Position numbers and translations under genes: made by a program. Shown one piece after another: positions 30,490 to 42,984 of a DNA stretch of 64,000 nucleotides; positions within the stretch are counted from its first letter, which is position 1, and every line of letters starts with the position of its first letter. The notes under the pieces are model-generated. The model made no database searches. It was not told the origin of the DNA and saw only the letters and a program-made list of their open reading frames with translations. Source of the DNA: Diabrotica undecimpunctata. Taxonomy: Eukaryota; Arthropoda; Insecta; Coleoptera; Chrysomelidae. The stretch lies in the NCBI RefSeq assembly GCF_040954645.1, contig NC_092809.1, forward strand, positions 80,255,435 through 80,319,434, written 5' to 3'.

Positions 30490-31690
30490 TTGTTAAAGTA
30501 AGTGTTCGATGTCCACCTTTTTCTTTAATTTATTTGTCAATATATTTCATAAAAGATCGTCTCATATTAAATAGCATCAATGGTTCTAAAGAAACTGCTG
30601 CGGTATTTATTTCTTCCCATAGTTGGTTGCGAATGTTTATGGGATTCTTATAAACACGTTGATTTAATGCTCCCCATACACCAAAATCAAGCGAATTAAA
30701 TTCTGTTCTACGTGGTGGCTATAATGTATAATGGATGAATATATTCTTTGGGATACATATCCAAATCTTATGGTATATTGTGGAACTATATCTTATTTGT
30801 CGCAGAGGTTAAATAATGTATTAAATTGTGATATATCTCGTTCATTGTTTACTTATATACACACGGAATAATCTATCGATGACATTACTTGTTTGGTGGG
30901 TACACATATGCGAGCCGAACTGTTTGCGAACTGCTCGTGAGCTGTTCGCGAAGAGTTGTTCGCTCGTGAGCTGTTCGAAAATATGTTTATGTTCAGACTA
31001 TCCAATACCCTAAGTATCTAATAACAAACCGAGAATTAATTTACTTCGTTATTCTAAACATTTCGGTATTTTGCTTACATTATCTGTTATTAATTTCTCT
31101 CGTTACTTTTGAATAAGCCGCGCTGCTCGTTCAGCAATTTTGTTTAACCGAATGATCTCATCGCACACTTAGCAGAAACAATTTATAGTCTGGAACACCG
31201 TCCAAATTTAACTGCGAACATTCTTTGTGTTCGTCCCAAAAACCGACAGGCCGTGGTTCCTGACGAGCAACGAACGAACAGCTCGCAGGCGGTTCGTCCC
31301 GTCGTACAAATTAACGAATATAGCCTTCACAAACGGTTCGCGAACAGTTCTGCTCGCATATGTGTACCCGCCTTTAAGAGTAACTATAAATTTCATCTCG
31401 AATCAATGGACTATTATGATTTACTAACGAACTAATATTATGCTGAATTAATTGCCTGTGTGTTTACTGTGTAATGAATAATAAGTATTATTTTGGGGTT
31501 TTTTATGAATTAAATAATTATATCAATATCTTAACACATTGCCAAGGAATATGACTACCACGACCAATTCAAAGTTCAGAAAAGTTGTATTTAAGTATGT
31601 CTCACTCCCTTCTCTCTAGAATGTGGAGGTATACCATCTTGCATAAACCACATATTTTGGGTTTCCAGTATTTTACAATAGAAAAAAAGT
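30490..31690 (-). pseudogene. Mariner-like transposase remnant in M1
   Basis: Near 31640-31680 the minus strand reads WFMQDG...PPHSREK, the second catalytic Asp region. Near 30510-30720 it reads PPRRTEFN...LDFGVWGALNQRVYKN, then NIRNQLWEEINTAAVSLEPL and a C-terminal FMEYIDK with a stop. Between the two halves lie about 0.9 kb of unrelated sequence, including the inserted foldback. The N-terminal domain and first Asp were not found. The same lesions occur in M2. Confidence 0.65.
30898..31369. mobile_element. Small foldback/MITE inside M1
   Basis: Inverted ends GGGTACACATATGCGAGC at 30898 and its complement ending 31369, with similarity continuing inward (GAACTGTT, then GCGAAC). GC content is higher than in the surroundings, and repeats of the form GCTCGTGAGCTGTTCG occur. 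The M2 copy lacks this block, so it inserted after M1 and M2 separated. No coding sequence was seen, and a target duplication could not be fixed because flanking bases are lost. Confidence 0.7.
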
Positions 31691-32382
31691 AATACAACGC
31701 CAGTATAGAAACTTAAGAAGCGATAGAAAAGGAGAATTGTAAACATAATGACGGCCAACCTCTGAATACGGACACGGTACCTAAAGAAGAAGATGAAGAA
31801 TCTTTTCTCAAATAAGACATTTAGCAGTCATAACAAAGCATTTTGTGATGTAACATTATCATCTTTAAGTTGTTTTAATAAGAATAAACTATGAATTATG
31901 CTTATCTACAGATATTCAGTGCTTTACCGCACAAATATTATTATGCAGCTATTATTATAAAATGCGATTATCTCGAAAACGGTTGAATTTTGAGGTTACT
32001 AACAAGTATACATTTTCTTTGTAGAAATAATGTATCTTTAATATTCTTTAACACGAATAACGCTAACTTAAAGAGCAAAAAAGTTAAGCGCAAATTTGTG
32101 CTACACATGTGACATATGTGGCGCCCTCTATCAGTTACATTAAAATGTGTATAAAATTTTAATTTATCATACTTAAAAGCATTAAATTATAAATTTTTTT
32201 TTAAATATTTACAAACGTAAAAGTTATAGCGAAAAATAAAATTTTTAATTTCCACTTTAACACCCTGTATCTTTCTTAATATCAACATTTTATTAAAGTA
32301 AGTTGGCTTAAATCGTAATATTTTAAAGTGCAGAATCTACGGTTTCTGTTTGTACAATTACTTAAGGACCACCCTGTATATA

Positions 32383-34611
32383 CATAAGAAAGATACAGGG
32401 TGTGTATGGTGGAAATTTAAAATTTTATTTTTCGCCATAACTTTTATGTTTGTAAATATTTTTGGACAAAAATTTACAGTTGGATGCTGTCGAGTAGGAT
32501 AAATTATAATTTTATACTTACTTTAATGTAACTAATAGAGGGCGCCACATATGCCACATGTGTGGCATAAATTTGCGCTTAACTTTTTAGCTCTTTAAGT
32601 TAGCTCTATTTGTGTTAAAAAATATTAAAGATACATTATTTTTACAAAGAAAAGGTATACTTGTTAGTAACCTGAGAATTGCACCATTTTCGAGATAAAT
32701 GCATTTTATAAGTCAGCTGCACAATAATTCTTGGTTTGATATTTGTGCAGTAAAGCACTGAATACCTGTAGATAAGCATAATTCATAGTTTATTCTTATT
32801 AAAACAAAAATGATAATGTAACATCACAAAATACTTTGTAATGGGTGCTAAATGTCTTATTGGAGAAAAGATATTTCATCTTCTTCTTTAGGTACCGTGT
32901 CCGTATTTAGACGTTGGCCTTCATCATGTTTACAATTTCTCTTTGCTATCGCTTTTTAAGTTTCTATAATGGCGTTGTATTACTTTTTCTCTATTGTAAA
33001 ATGCTAAAAACCCAAAATATGTGGTTTATGCAAGATGGTACACCACCACATTCTAGAGAGAAGGCAGTTAGAACATACTTAAATACAACTTTTCTGAACG
33101 TTGAATTGTTCGTGGTAGTCATATTCCTTGGCAATGTGGTGAGATATTGATATAATTATTTAATTCATAAAAAATCCGAAAAGAATACTTATTGTTCATT
33201 ACGTAAATTGTTTACCCATTTTTATTAGAACAAATAGAAACTATAGCACAGGTATTGAATAACACATATGTGTCCTATTTCATAATACTTTTGCTACAAA
33301 TCTAACCTGAAAGACTCAGCATTTTTACAAAAACATCATCGTTGTCCTAGTAACCGATATTGTTATAAATATAGTAAACACACAGGCAATTTAGTTCAGC
33401 ATAATATTATTTCGCTAGTAAATCATAATAGTCCTTTTGTTCGAGATGTAATTATAGTTACTCGTAAGCTGTAACGTAATCATATAAATAAGTAATGTCA
33501 TCGATAGGTTATTCCGTGTGTATATAAGTAACCAATGAACGAGATACATCACAGTTTAATACATTATTTAACTTCTGTGACAAATAAGATGTAGTTCCAT
33601 AATATACTATAAGATTTTGATATGTATCTAAAATAATATCCATTATACATTATAGCCACCACGTAGTCCCGAATTTAATCCGCTTGATTTTGGTGTATGG
33701 GACGCATTAAAACAACGTGTCTATAAGAATCCCATAAACGTTCGCAACCAACTATGGGAAGAAATAAATACTGCAGCAGTTTCTTTAGAACCAATGATGC
33801 TATTTAATATGAGACGATCTTTTATGGAATATATTGACAAATGAATTAAAGACAATGGAGGACATATCGAACACTTACTTTGATAAAAAGTTATGTTAAT
33901 TAGTTTAACTATTTATTAATTTGGTTTGTAAACAAAATGTTTTGATTATGACTTGAATTTAACATAAAACGTAAAATGTTTGATGTAAAATCCTATTATT
34001 CTGTTATTTTGTCAAATACTATTATTAATTATTATCCTGCTGATATATTTATTTTAATTTAATATTTCGTTAACTATTAACTTTAGTTAAAGGTATTTTA
34101 TACCAAAATTCAGAAGTATTAATGTTTTTGTCTATTTTTTTTTCGTTGCCTGGAGTAATTGCCTTAGATCAGAATTATGGAGCTGATTTTTAAAATGCGA
34201 TTATCTCGAAAACTGTTGAGTTTTGAAGTTATTAACAAGTATACCTTTTTTTTGTTAAAATAATTTATCTTTAATATTTTTTATCCCAAATACAGGTAAC
34301 TTAAAGAGCAAAAAAGTTAAGTGCAAATTTATACCACATATGAGGCATATGTGGCGCCCTCTATCAGTTACATCAAAGTGTGCATCAAATTATAATTTCT
34401 CATATTTAAAAGAACTCAGTTGTAAATTTTTATACATAAATGTTTACAAACATGATAGTTATACCGAAAAATAAAATTTTAATTTTGCACTTTAACACCC
34501 TGTATCTTTCTTAATATCATCATTTTATTAAAGCAATTTGGCTTAAATTGTAATATTTTAAAGTGTAGAATCTACTGTTTCTTTTTGTACAATTACTTAA
34601 GGACCACCCTG
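32383..34611 (+). mobile_element. Mariner-like element M2 (inverted copy of M1)
   Basis: The right end matches the M1 left end in reverse (GGACCACCCTG ending 34611, then TA). The left end lacks about 100 bp relative to M1 and starts with AAGAAAGATACAGGG near 32385. The transposase remnant is on the + strand. Matching blocks with M1 include TATACACACGGAATA and ACGGACACGGTACC, read in reverse. Confidence 0.75.
33010..33885 (+). pseudogene. Mariner-like transposase remnant in M2
   Basis: The + strand reads NMWFMQDGTPPHSREKAVRT near 33016, then about 0.55 kb without homology, then PPRSPEFNPLDFGVWDALKQ from about 33655 and NVRNQLWEEINTAAVSLEPM. A TGA after FMEYIDK and a final GGHIEHLL-like end follow near 33840-33885. 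Second Asp (QDG) and third Asp (PLDF) are visible. The N-terminal half is absent, so the copy is dead. Confidence 0.7.
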
Positions 34612-35215
34612 TATATAATGTAAGTGAGATTAAAATCTCACTGAAATGAGGATATCGGTCAAGAAGAAATAAAAAATGAAAAAACTATTTCAATCTTTTA
34701 ATAGAAAACGTTTCGTGTAGTATTTCTGCACTTCTTCAGTTCTACTGATTGTAAAGTCATATATAGATGTCAAACAATGTCAAATGCATATGTTGAGGTG
34801 TTACAAAATACATTTAATAAATACAATAAAAGTTACAGTTAAAAAAACACATTCAGAGTTTTTTTAATTTATACAAACATTAAAAAGTCTCAAAAATGTC
34901 AGAATATGTTAACAAGAACAGTATAATATAATACAATAATTCTATTCTATCGCTGATGTACAATATATCGAAACATGAAGCCAAGAGAAAAAGTAACTTG
35001 TTTTAATTGAGCTTAGTGAAACAATTTGAAAAAAAAAATATTTTTATTTGAAAAAAGCATGGAAAGTTAACTTTATTGTTAGAGACACCAAAGTAATTAA
35101 AAAAAGCGCCTATTTTTGACAGATAGGGATCTATTTCTCCGAAGAGCAAAACAAAAAATAATATGATTAATGAATAATATAGACCAATGTTTCAAAGATT
35201 TGACGCAGAGTGGAC
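34612..35215. repeat. PLE terminal sequence and leader
   Basis: After the M2 end, a block with AAAACGTTTCGTGTAGTATT and CACTTCTTCAGTTCTACTG near 34710-34745 has the look of a PLE pseudo-LTR (ACGTTTCG, then TTCTTCAG). It precedes the PLE reading frame at 35220. Confidence 0.5.
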
Positions 35216-35219
35216 AATT

Positions 35220-37019
35220 TTGAAATTCAGGTGAGAGTTCGCCTTCTTAACATTTCTATACACTCTGTACATCATGATATCAAAACCGTCACTCAACAAA
35301 TCCAATCTCTCACTGCCCAACTCAGGAATTCCCTTCCTACTCATATTATCCACAATTTCGACCTTAGACTTCACAGATAAATTCAAAAACACTCCAAAAA
35401 AAGATTGCCAACCTTGGCATCACCCCTTTTTCTAAAATCAAATATCAACAGAAATGGTTAAGAAACCTTACTGAAATTGATCTTCCTCCCAACGTTGCTA
35501 AATTATTAGCTCTTGGTCCTAAATTTGGATTATCTCCAACCATAAAGGATTATTCAATTTGTAACCTATTTTCTGATGTTGAAAACATTCTTACAGTTTC
35601 CGAATCTACAGATCTCACTCAATTGAGATCATCAGCCAATAACATTTTACTTAAGTTTACTAATGCTCCAAAAAAATCACAATCTGAAATTGATCTAGCC
35701 TATAATGAGACTAGAACTTTTCTTAAAGACCATCCTGAACTATTGGTACTTTTAAGTGATAAGGGTAATACCACTGTACTTATGTATAAAGAGCAATATA
35801 TGGATCTCAGCCAATTACTTTTGAATGATGAACAATACTATCGAGTGTTACCCAGAAATCTTACCAGTACGTTTACTTCCAGAATCAATAACCACATTTC
35901 CACGTTAAAAAGATCCAATCTTATCACGGATGTTGTAGCCAAATCTCTTAATAATTACAATGGCATCTCTCCGAGATTTTACTGTTTGCCTAAAATCCAT
36001 AAACCTCAATTGTGCATGCGTCCCATAGTATCATCCATTAATTCTCCTAATTGCAACATTGTATGTTTTTTGGCTAATATACTTTCAACAGCATATAATC
36101 ATGATAACGAAATTAATATCTCAGACTCCTTCAAGTTTAGTGATTTTATTAACAACTTTCAACTACCTTTAGGGTTTCAAGTAGTAAGTTTCGATGTAGT
36201 GTCTCTCTTTACTAACTTACCTTTACCTGTTGTCCTTACCTCTTTACATAATCACTGGAATCAAATTCAACCCCATTGTCCCTTTGGATGGGAAACTTTC
36301 GTGGAACTCGTCAAATTGGTGTTTGACTCCAACTATTTGGTGTTCAATGATAGATTTTACCTACAGATTTTTGGAACTCTTATGGGAAATTCTATTTCTC
36401 CCCTTTTCGTTGGTTTCGTCTTAGATGACCTTATTGTAGATAGACTCAGTTACTTAGATTACAACATTCCTTTTGTCAAGAAGTATATTGACGTCTTGAT
36501 CCTGGCCGTACCCACTGATCAAATTACTCACACCCTTTCTGTCTTCAATGAATACAATCCCCATTTGCAGTTCACATGCGAGATGGGGTAAATAACACCA
36601 TTCCGTTCCTTGACATGTTAATTGTACGAGGTGTTGACAACATCCTAAGAACCAAATGGTTTAGAAAAAGCATTGCTAGCAATCGCTTCCTTAATTATTA
36701 TTCCTTTCATCCTAAAAGATTCAAACACAACCTCGTACAGGGATTAGCCTTAAGGACTCATAAGGTGTCACATCCTATATACAGAAGGGAAGCCACTCAG
36801 TTAATTAAAACTATATTAGTTGAGAATTGTTATCCAACTTTTCTTATCAATAGATATCTTTTTTCTACTGCGAGGTCCTTACTTGACCCGACTTATACCA
36901 ATGTGGGAGATTTGTATAATAACATACTTGACAACAATGAACTCCACCGTGATTACCCTATTTTCCACAAGTTACAGAGAAACTTACTAAATTGTTTAAA
37001 CCCCTATCTACTAAAATAG
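35220..37019 (+). pseudogene. Penelope-like element protein, active site mutated
   Basis: From about 35222 the + strand reads a coiled N-terminal stretch (TVTQQIQSLTAQLRNSLP), an early stop, then WLRNLTEIDLPPNVAKLLAL, LLSDKGNTTVLMYKEQYMD and SPRFYCLPKIHKPQLCMRPI. VVSFDVVSLFTNLPLPVV lies near 36175, FGTLMGNSISPLFVGFVLD near 36370 and FVKKYIDVLILAVP near 36472. A frameshift near 36585 leads to NTIPFLDMLIVRG and the C-terminal RT extension, ending at 37019. The catalytic YVDD is YIDV, losing the second Asp. No GIY-YIG domain follows. The copy is dead. Confidence 0.85.
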
Positions 37020-37389
37020 GCATCAAAAATTGTACCATAAAATGAACATGCGAAGAATACAGAAGGCTGCTTAATACTTTTATATACCACCTATAAAAAA
37101 AATTAAAGAAAAAAAACCTAATGATAAGACATGGAATAAATCGGCATTCAAGTTTGACCATAGAAAAAAAAACATGACCTTATGTTCTTTGCAAATGAAT
37201 AAATGAAATTTTAAATTTAAGTTATTTCTTAACCCCAAATTAATCATTAAAGAAATACCTAACTACCATGATGAAAATCGCTTTCATTCCACTCCAAGTC
37301 GCGTGAGCAGAAAATTGTCGTTTTAAAAAATCTATCGTGGGCGTATCACAAGAAATTTCTTAAGCCTGATGGCTTCAACCAGCCACGAA

Positions 37390-37660
37390 ACATGGAACAG
37401 CCTTAATCGAATTAGAAGGGGACACGCAGTATGCGCACTCAACTTACATAAATAGGGGAAACAGTCTGCATCTTGCTGAGACTATGGTGGTCCAGATGAA
37501 AGCATCCAACACATAGTGGAGACATGTGAATTGAGGGCATACCGAGGTGACCCAAAAAGCGATACCTTCAAGCATTGAATGGATAGCTCAACTTGATCTG
37601 AATATATAATCTTTCATTTGTTTAGGTTATCTTGTTTTTTATCTAAGTGTTCGTTTTTAT
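37390..37660 (+). pseudogene. LINE C-terminal knuckle remnant
   Basis: The + strand reads a broken SASC-stop-DYGGPDESIQHIVETCELRA segment near 37470-37540, then a WIAQLDLNI-like end near 37585. The Cys and His spacing resembles the C-terminal knuckle of several insect LINE proteins (IxHIVxxCxLRAY). RT core sequence is not attached. Confidence 0.5.
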
Positions 37661-37826
37661 ATAAGCTTATATTTGTATTTTAAATTCTGTACTTACCTTT
37701 TATAACTATCGTTCTATTTATTCCATGTATTAAGCCATACGCTAAATAAATATGGCAACATAAACTTTCAACGAAAGTTCCTGGTCCGGAGTCGTAGTCT
37801 CTAACCGAGCCTTAGGTAGCAAGTAA

Positions 37827-37859
37827 TACTATGGTCTGTTTTTTAACCAGGAGGAGTAA
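37827..37859 (+). repeat. 33-bp inverted repeat, left member
   Basis: The block TACTATGGTCTG...TTAACCAGGAGGAGTAA is matched in reverse complement at 49022-49054 with two differences. The pair could be the TIRs of one element expanded to 11.2 kb by nesting, or the ends of two elements of one family. Confidence 0.65.
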
Positions 37860-38705
37860 TTCAAATTTTCCACGCCGTAATTCTTGTTTCTAATTGGTCC
37901 AATCGCAGGCAAGTTTACCCCACTAAATTATGACATTTTGACACTTATGACATTTGTGAAATTTTAAAATTCAAAATTTATATCGACAATTTTTTGTATT
38001 TTCTGCGGTATTCCTTACATTTTTTAGATTTTTCGTTTGTATTTATATAAAAACAGTTCTTTTCAGAACTATTTAGCGACATATTAGTGTTATTAAGATA
38101 ACAATATGGATTCAATTAATTTTTCTCCACCAAAAAAACGCCGAGTACATTTGGGTCATTTATCTACAAATGAGAAACAATGCATTATAAACATGTATAA
38201 ACAAATCAAAAGTGATAATTCTGGAATGAAAATAACAGCCACGGTAGCAAAAATAAAACAGGCAACAGGTTAGTTTTGCAGAATAGTTATAGTTAAAATC
38301 AAGACTTACTAAAGTAATGTGCTAATTTTAGGTGTTGCGAATTCAACTATTTACCGAACAATTAAAGAATATAAGCAAAAAGCAAACTGGAACAGTAAGA
38401 TGTTCTAAAAATATTGGCGGTCGACCTTCTATTCTTGCAACATATGATGAAAAAGTTAAAACATCTATACGCCAGATAGTACACAGCTTCTTTTTCAAGA
38501 ATGAAATGCCTACATTAAATAAAATTTTAAGTGAAGTAAACAACCGCCCAGATCTTCCAAATATGTGTCGTTCATTATTATATAAATTCTTGAAGCAAAT
38601 CAATTTTAAGTAAGTAAATATAGGTTAGCCACAATAATAAATAAAACGTGCAACTCAAAAAATATATTATGTCTGAATTAGGGAATCGATTAGAAGATAA
38701 AGAGC

Positions 38706-38835
38706 TTTAAAAATTACTGAAAATATAGATTTTTTTTTTCTATTTTCTTTGCTTATAACTTTAAAACTATTCATTTTGGAGCAAAGCCGTACAAAAATAA
38801 AATAAAGGTAATGATTAAATTCCTGTTATACGAAT
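38706..38835. repeat. Inverted repeat arm (partner 41870-41990)
   Basis: CTTATAACTTTAAAACT and AAAGCCGTACAAAAATAAAA here match, in reverse complement, the block at about 41870-41990, with roughly one difference in eight bases. The pair encloses the LTR remnant inside the transposase intron. It could be an older foldback element. Confidence 0.55.
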
Positions 38836-39647
38836 AGAGGTTAAAACTGTCTTAATTTATTTCCCTTGCTGCAAAATAGCAATAAATACCATTAATCCAA
38901 AAGATGCTTTAATGTTGTTAAAAATAAATTAACAAAATATAACTACTTCTTTTTTCCTATGTTGTAGACCTTTTAACGCTCTAAATGCAAATTGTCTCAT
39001 TTGAAAGCTGTATAATTAGTTAAACAATCTTTGTTTAATTAAATAGTCTTTATTTGATCAAGGAAATATAAACACAGATGACATATTCTTCTGGGGCGAA
39101 ATCAGAAACGCTGAAACTGATAAGTACCCCGTCAGGTAAAAAAAAATTAACAAAAAAATTTAATTTGTTTAAACAAAGATTGTTTAAATAATTATAGACT
39201 ATTCAAATGAGAATATTTCTATTTATAACGTTAAAAAGTACATGTGTGGTAAGTTTTTGTAAAAAAAATTCCACAACGTAGGAAGAAATACCTATGTGGT
39301 TTTATTTTGTTATAAATAAATTAATTTATTACAACAAAACTAAAGCCTTTTTGGCATTTAGAAGTGCGTTAGTAAGGTAGATGTGTGTTAGTTAGAAAAA
39401 AATTAATTTATTTATTATAATAAAATTAAAACATATTTGGAATTTGATAATGCGCTATTTAGCTGGCTCTACTCGAGTTACTTCGGATTAAAAAAAATGA
39501 AGAAAATTGCTCGATTGGAAGCTGAGAAAATGCATTTTTTTATGTATACCGATTTTGAACTTTGAAGTTAAACTTTCTTCAACCTATTTTTTTTTGAATT
39601 TTTGGTATTTTTATACCAAATAATCGCTCAATACTGATTGTTTTTTG

Positions 39648-41385
39648 TTGTGTACTGTGTATATAGTGTAGAATGAAATATATATTACTTGAAAACTACT
39701 TTATTTTAATATGTAAGTACAATACTAAAAACTATGAATCTTAACCTTAACCTTCTGCCATCCGGTTCTCTCCTTTTCTTTTCTGTTACCATCTGTAATA
39801 CAAACTTAAATATATGCATCAAATATAACATTTTCTTCCTTGACAATGAATTTTTTTACAAATTCATTTTTACAATAGGTTTACATATTCTTGGAGATCT
39901 ACTTAAGGTAGGTATAACTTTGGTATCAGAAATCGAAAATTGTCCAATAGATTTGTCAAATAAATCTTTATATTTTGTAAACAATTGTTGTAACTCCTTT
40001 TCTGCATTTGAGACAGTGTTCACATTGTGCAAATTTATATCTAATGAATGTATCCACTCTCTCCCAACCAATGGAGGACCTTCACCATCAAGTATATATA
40101 ATTTCAAGAATTTAGTTTTATTCTGATGCTCAACTGTCACCAAAGCCATACCTAAAACATGTAATTCATTTTTACAGTAAGTAGCTAACTTTATATTAGT
40201 ATTTTGTAATTGTAATTCAGTACAATTCTAATTAAATACATTTTTGTTAATAATACTGACTACAGCATCTGAATCAATTTCAAACTGTATCGGTTTGTTA
40301 TTTACTTTCAAACTAATAATAAATTTATCTTTTAAATTAGTTGAATGTACATTTAAAATTTCCTCAACAGCATTTATGTTTTTAGTTTTCAAACAAACTT
40401 TTTGTAAATGTCCTCTTTTCTTACAAAAATTACATACCAAATTTTTCTTTTTACATTGATTGGCTAAATTGGCTGAGAAGCATCCCCACAACGATAACAT
40501 ATACCTGTTTTAGTGTTTGAACTAGAATGTGTAATATTTGTACTTGAATTTACATTTTAACTTGTATTAGTATGTTTTTTACTCTTATTGAGTTTTGAAT
40601 ATTTTTTTAATTGAATTATTGTAATTTAATTGATTACTGTTCTTTTCTGATCGTTTCCAAACTACTGTCAATCTCTACTGCTCGATCCAAGTCTCGATTA
40701 GTCGTGCTAGTAAGAATTCTTGCACTGATTCTCCCTCGGCTTATTTTCTGGTTTGAAACCTGTAAATTTCAGCAATTTCCAAAGGGGCATGATTGTAAAA
40801 ATTGTCCATTACATAGTGTAATAATTTCATTCTATGTTTTATCATCTGGTACTTACTTGTCACATAGTGTATCATAGGCTTCAGGACCCATATAATGTAA
40901 TAGATAAGATAATTTCATATTGTGATCTATTTTAAAAACTTTAAAAGCTCCTTCCAGGCTTTTCACCCATCGTGACCATTTTGTAACTGATTCATTAAAC
41001 GATTCCACTGTAAATGTAGAATGAATTTGTAATGTACTGGTAGTTGCGGCTTCCATAATTTATCGTTTTTCACTTTTGTATGGTACGTAAAAGTCAATTG
41101 TTGTGTACTGTGTATGTAGTGTAGAATGAAATATATATTACATGAAACTACTTTATTTTAATATGTATGTAAGTACAATCAAAGAATATAATACATATTC
41201 TTTGATAATACTAATACTAAAAGCAAAGCTTTGCTAAAAGCTACGAATCTTAACCTTAACCTTCTGCCATCATGCGGTTCTCTTCATGGCTTCATCCTTC
41301 ATCTGCCATCATATTTTCTCTTCTCTTTCTTACCATCTGTAATACAAACTGAAATATATGCAACGAACATAACATTTTTATTATT
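39648..41385 (-). mobile_element. Internally deleted LTR retrotransposon
   Basis: Direct repeats at about 39648-39835 and 41098-41385 share GTGTAGAATGAAATATATAT and CTTAACCTTAACCTTCTGCC. The right copy is longer because of small insertions. Between them are minus-strand gag and pol pieces only 1.2 kb long, so most of pol is lost. The element sits in the intron of the split transposase gene. Confidence 0.65.
39856..41056 (-). pseudogene. Gypsy-like gag-pol remnant
   Basis: Minus strand, right to left: a gag piece (SVTKWSRWVKSLEGAFKVF, 41056-40853), a CX2CX4HX4C knuckle (CNFCKKRGHLQKVC, about 40425), a protease-like stretch (IQFEIDSDAVVSIINKNVF, about 40240), and the start of the RT region (GEGPPLVGREWIHSLDIN, about 40070). 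The protease active-site triplet is DSD rather than DSG or DTG. Frames differ between parts, and RT, RNase H and integrase are absent. It is a relic with no expected activity. Confidence 0.7.
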
Positions 41386-42984
41386 ATATGTTATGAGTGT
41401 TTTAAACATATGAAAAAATGTATAGAGAAAGAGAACCGAAAAAATAAGGTAATAGTTCAAAAGTTACCATCCTACTGTTTAGGTATAGCTTCGTCGCAAA
41501 TACCGGTCAAATTTGATTTTTTTTTTACTTTTTTTCTTTTACAAGAAGCGTCTACCGAGTCTGTTCCAGTATGGTTTTTTCAATAATCTATTTGTTTAGC
41601 AAAAAAATTGTTTATAACTTTAAAACATTGCTGAGACCGCCTAAATAATACGATTTCAATTCTGTAGTGTATTAGACCGGTAGAGTGCGTCTTTATATTT
41701 AAAAAAATTTGCAAACATCTAAATGGTCTAATATTTGTTCTAAAAGTTTTTAAAAAATTTCAAACTTGGTGGACGGTTTGAGTAGATTATAAAAATTTTC
41801 TAAACCAATTACGAAGGACCTAAGTACAACCTAAATGATTGGAAGACATTTTTAACCACTCATATATCATAGGAAATTTAATTATCTTTGTTTTATTTAT
41901 GTACGACTTTCCTCCAAAATTAACAGTTTTAAAGTTATGAGCAAAGAAAGTAGACAAAAATCGATATTTTTAGTAATTTTTAAATATTTTAATGTTTTTA
42001 TTAATGCTCCGGGCATATTTGACAGGGAGCATGAGTCAATTGTTATTATTGAAGTTATTACCTAACCTTTTCTGCAAAAATCCGAATGCCACCTCTCATA
42101 TCCAAAAACAGACTTTTTTCACAGATTTGCCCTGGTCTAAATGTAACATTCTATTATTTTGTAGGTACTTGAAGAGAAGTCGAACAAGTATTCTAATTGA
42201 ACGTGATGATGTCAGATGGAGGCGTAATTACCTAACTTCTATAAAAAACCCTAGACAGGCATTCATTGAGGGGCTGTCTACTGGTTTGAAAAACCCATCG
42301 GGGAAAGGAAAACGCCTCATAGTTTTACATGTTGGATCAGAGTTAGGATTTGTTAATGAAGGGGTTTTACTTTTTGAGGGAAGAAAGACAGAGGATTACC
42401 ATGAAGAAATGAATGCATCTGTTTTTGAAAATTGGTTTAATAATATCTTGCAAAAATTACTAAAAAACGCTATCATTGTAATGGATAATGCATCATATCA
42501 CAGCCGAAAAGTAGAAAAAATTCCGACAACATCATCAACAAAGAAATATATGCAAGAATGGTTACAAATAAAAAACATTCCTTTTGATATGGAGATGGTT
42601 AGGTCAGAACTTTTACATCTTGTACGTGTAAATAAAGATAAGTATAATATGTATGTAACTGATGAGATGGCTAAAACAAATGGTCAAATTGTACTGCGGC
42701 TGCCTCCATATCATTGCGAGTTGAATCCCATTGAGAAAATTTGGGCCCAGGTGAAAAATGAAGTGGCACTTAAAAACACGACATTTAAACTTAAAGAAGT
42801 AAAAAAACTTCTGTTACAAGCTCTCGAGAATGTAACCACAACACATTGGCAACATTGTGTTAATCACATTCTCAAAGTGGAGGAAAAAATGTGTAAATTA
42901 GATGGCATCATGGATAGTGTAATAGAGCCGTTAATAATTCCAATTGGCAATGACAGTAACACAAGTTCTTCAGAAGATGAATAA

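Larger units (their letters stand above)
29776..32376 (-). mobile_element. Mariner-like element M1 (long TIRs)
   Basis: Ends CAGGGTGGTCCTTAAGTAAT (29776) and its complement (ending 32376) are flanked by TA. Internal inverted repeats extend the similarity to several hundred bp at each end (TAGAGGGCGCCACATA and its complement). A transposase remnant lies on the minus strand. A smaller foldback element (30898-31369) sits inside. M1 and M2 form a palindrome centred near 32380. Confidence 0.75.
38106..42984 (+). pseudogene. DD82E-type transposase with introns, first Asp deleted
   Basis: Three exons can be read: 38106-38268 (MDSINFSPPKKRR...), a 63-bp intron with GT-AG borders, 38332-38609 (ANSTIYRTIKEY, then after a one-base frame break PSILATYDEKVK), a 3.6-kb intron starting GTAAGT, and 42165-42984 (RTSILIERDDVRWRRNYL onward). 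Splice phases agree. In exon 3 the block with the first catalytic Asp is missing: sequence goes from NYLTSIKN straight to PRQAFIEGL. Second Asp (VMDNASYH) and Glu (NPIEKIW) are present with 82 residues between. The tail is Ser/acidic (NTSSSEDE). The large intron holds an LTR remnant. Confidence 0.75.

Noticed and set aside
31208..31435. Overlapping ORFs on both strands near 31.2-31.4 kb
   Set aside because: They fall inside the 472-bp foldback element, whose self-complementary, GC-richer sequence keeps frames open by chance.
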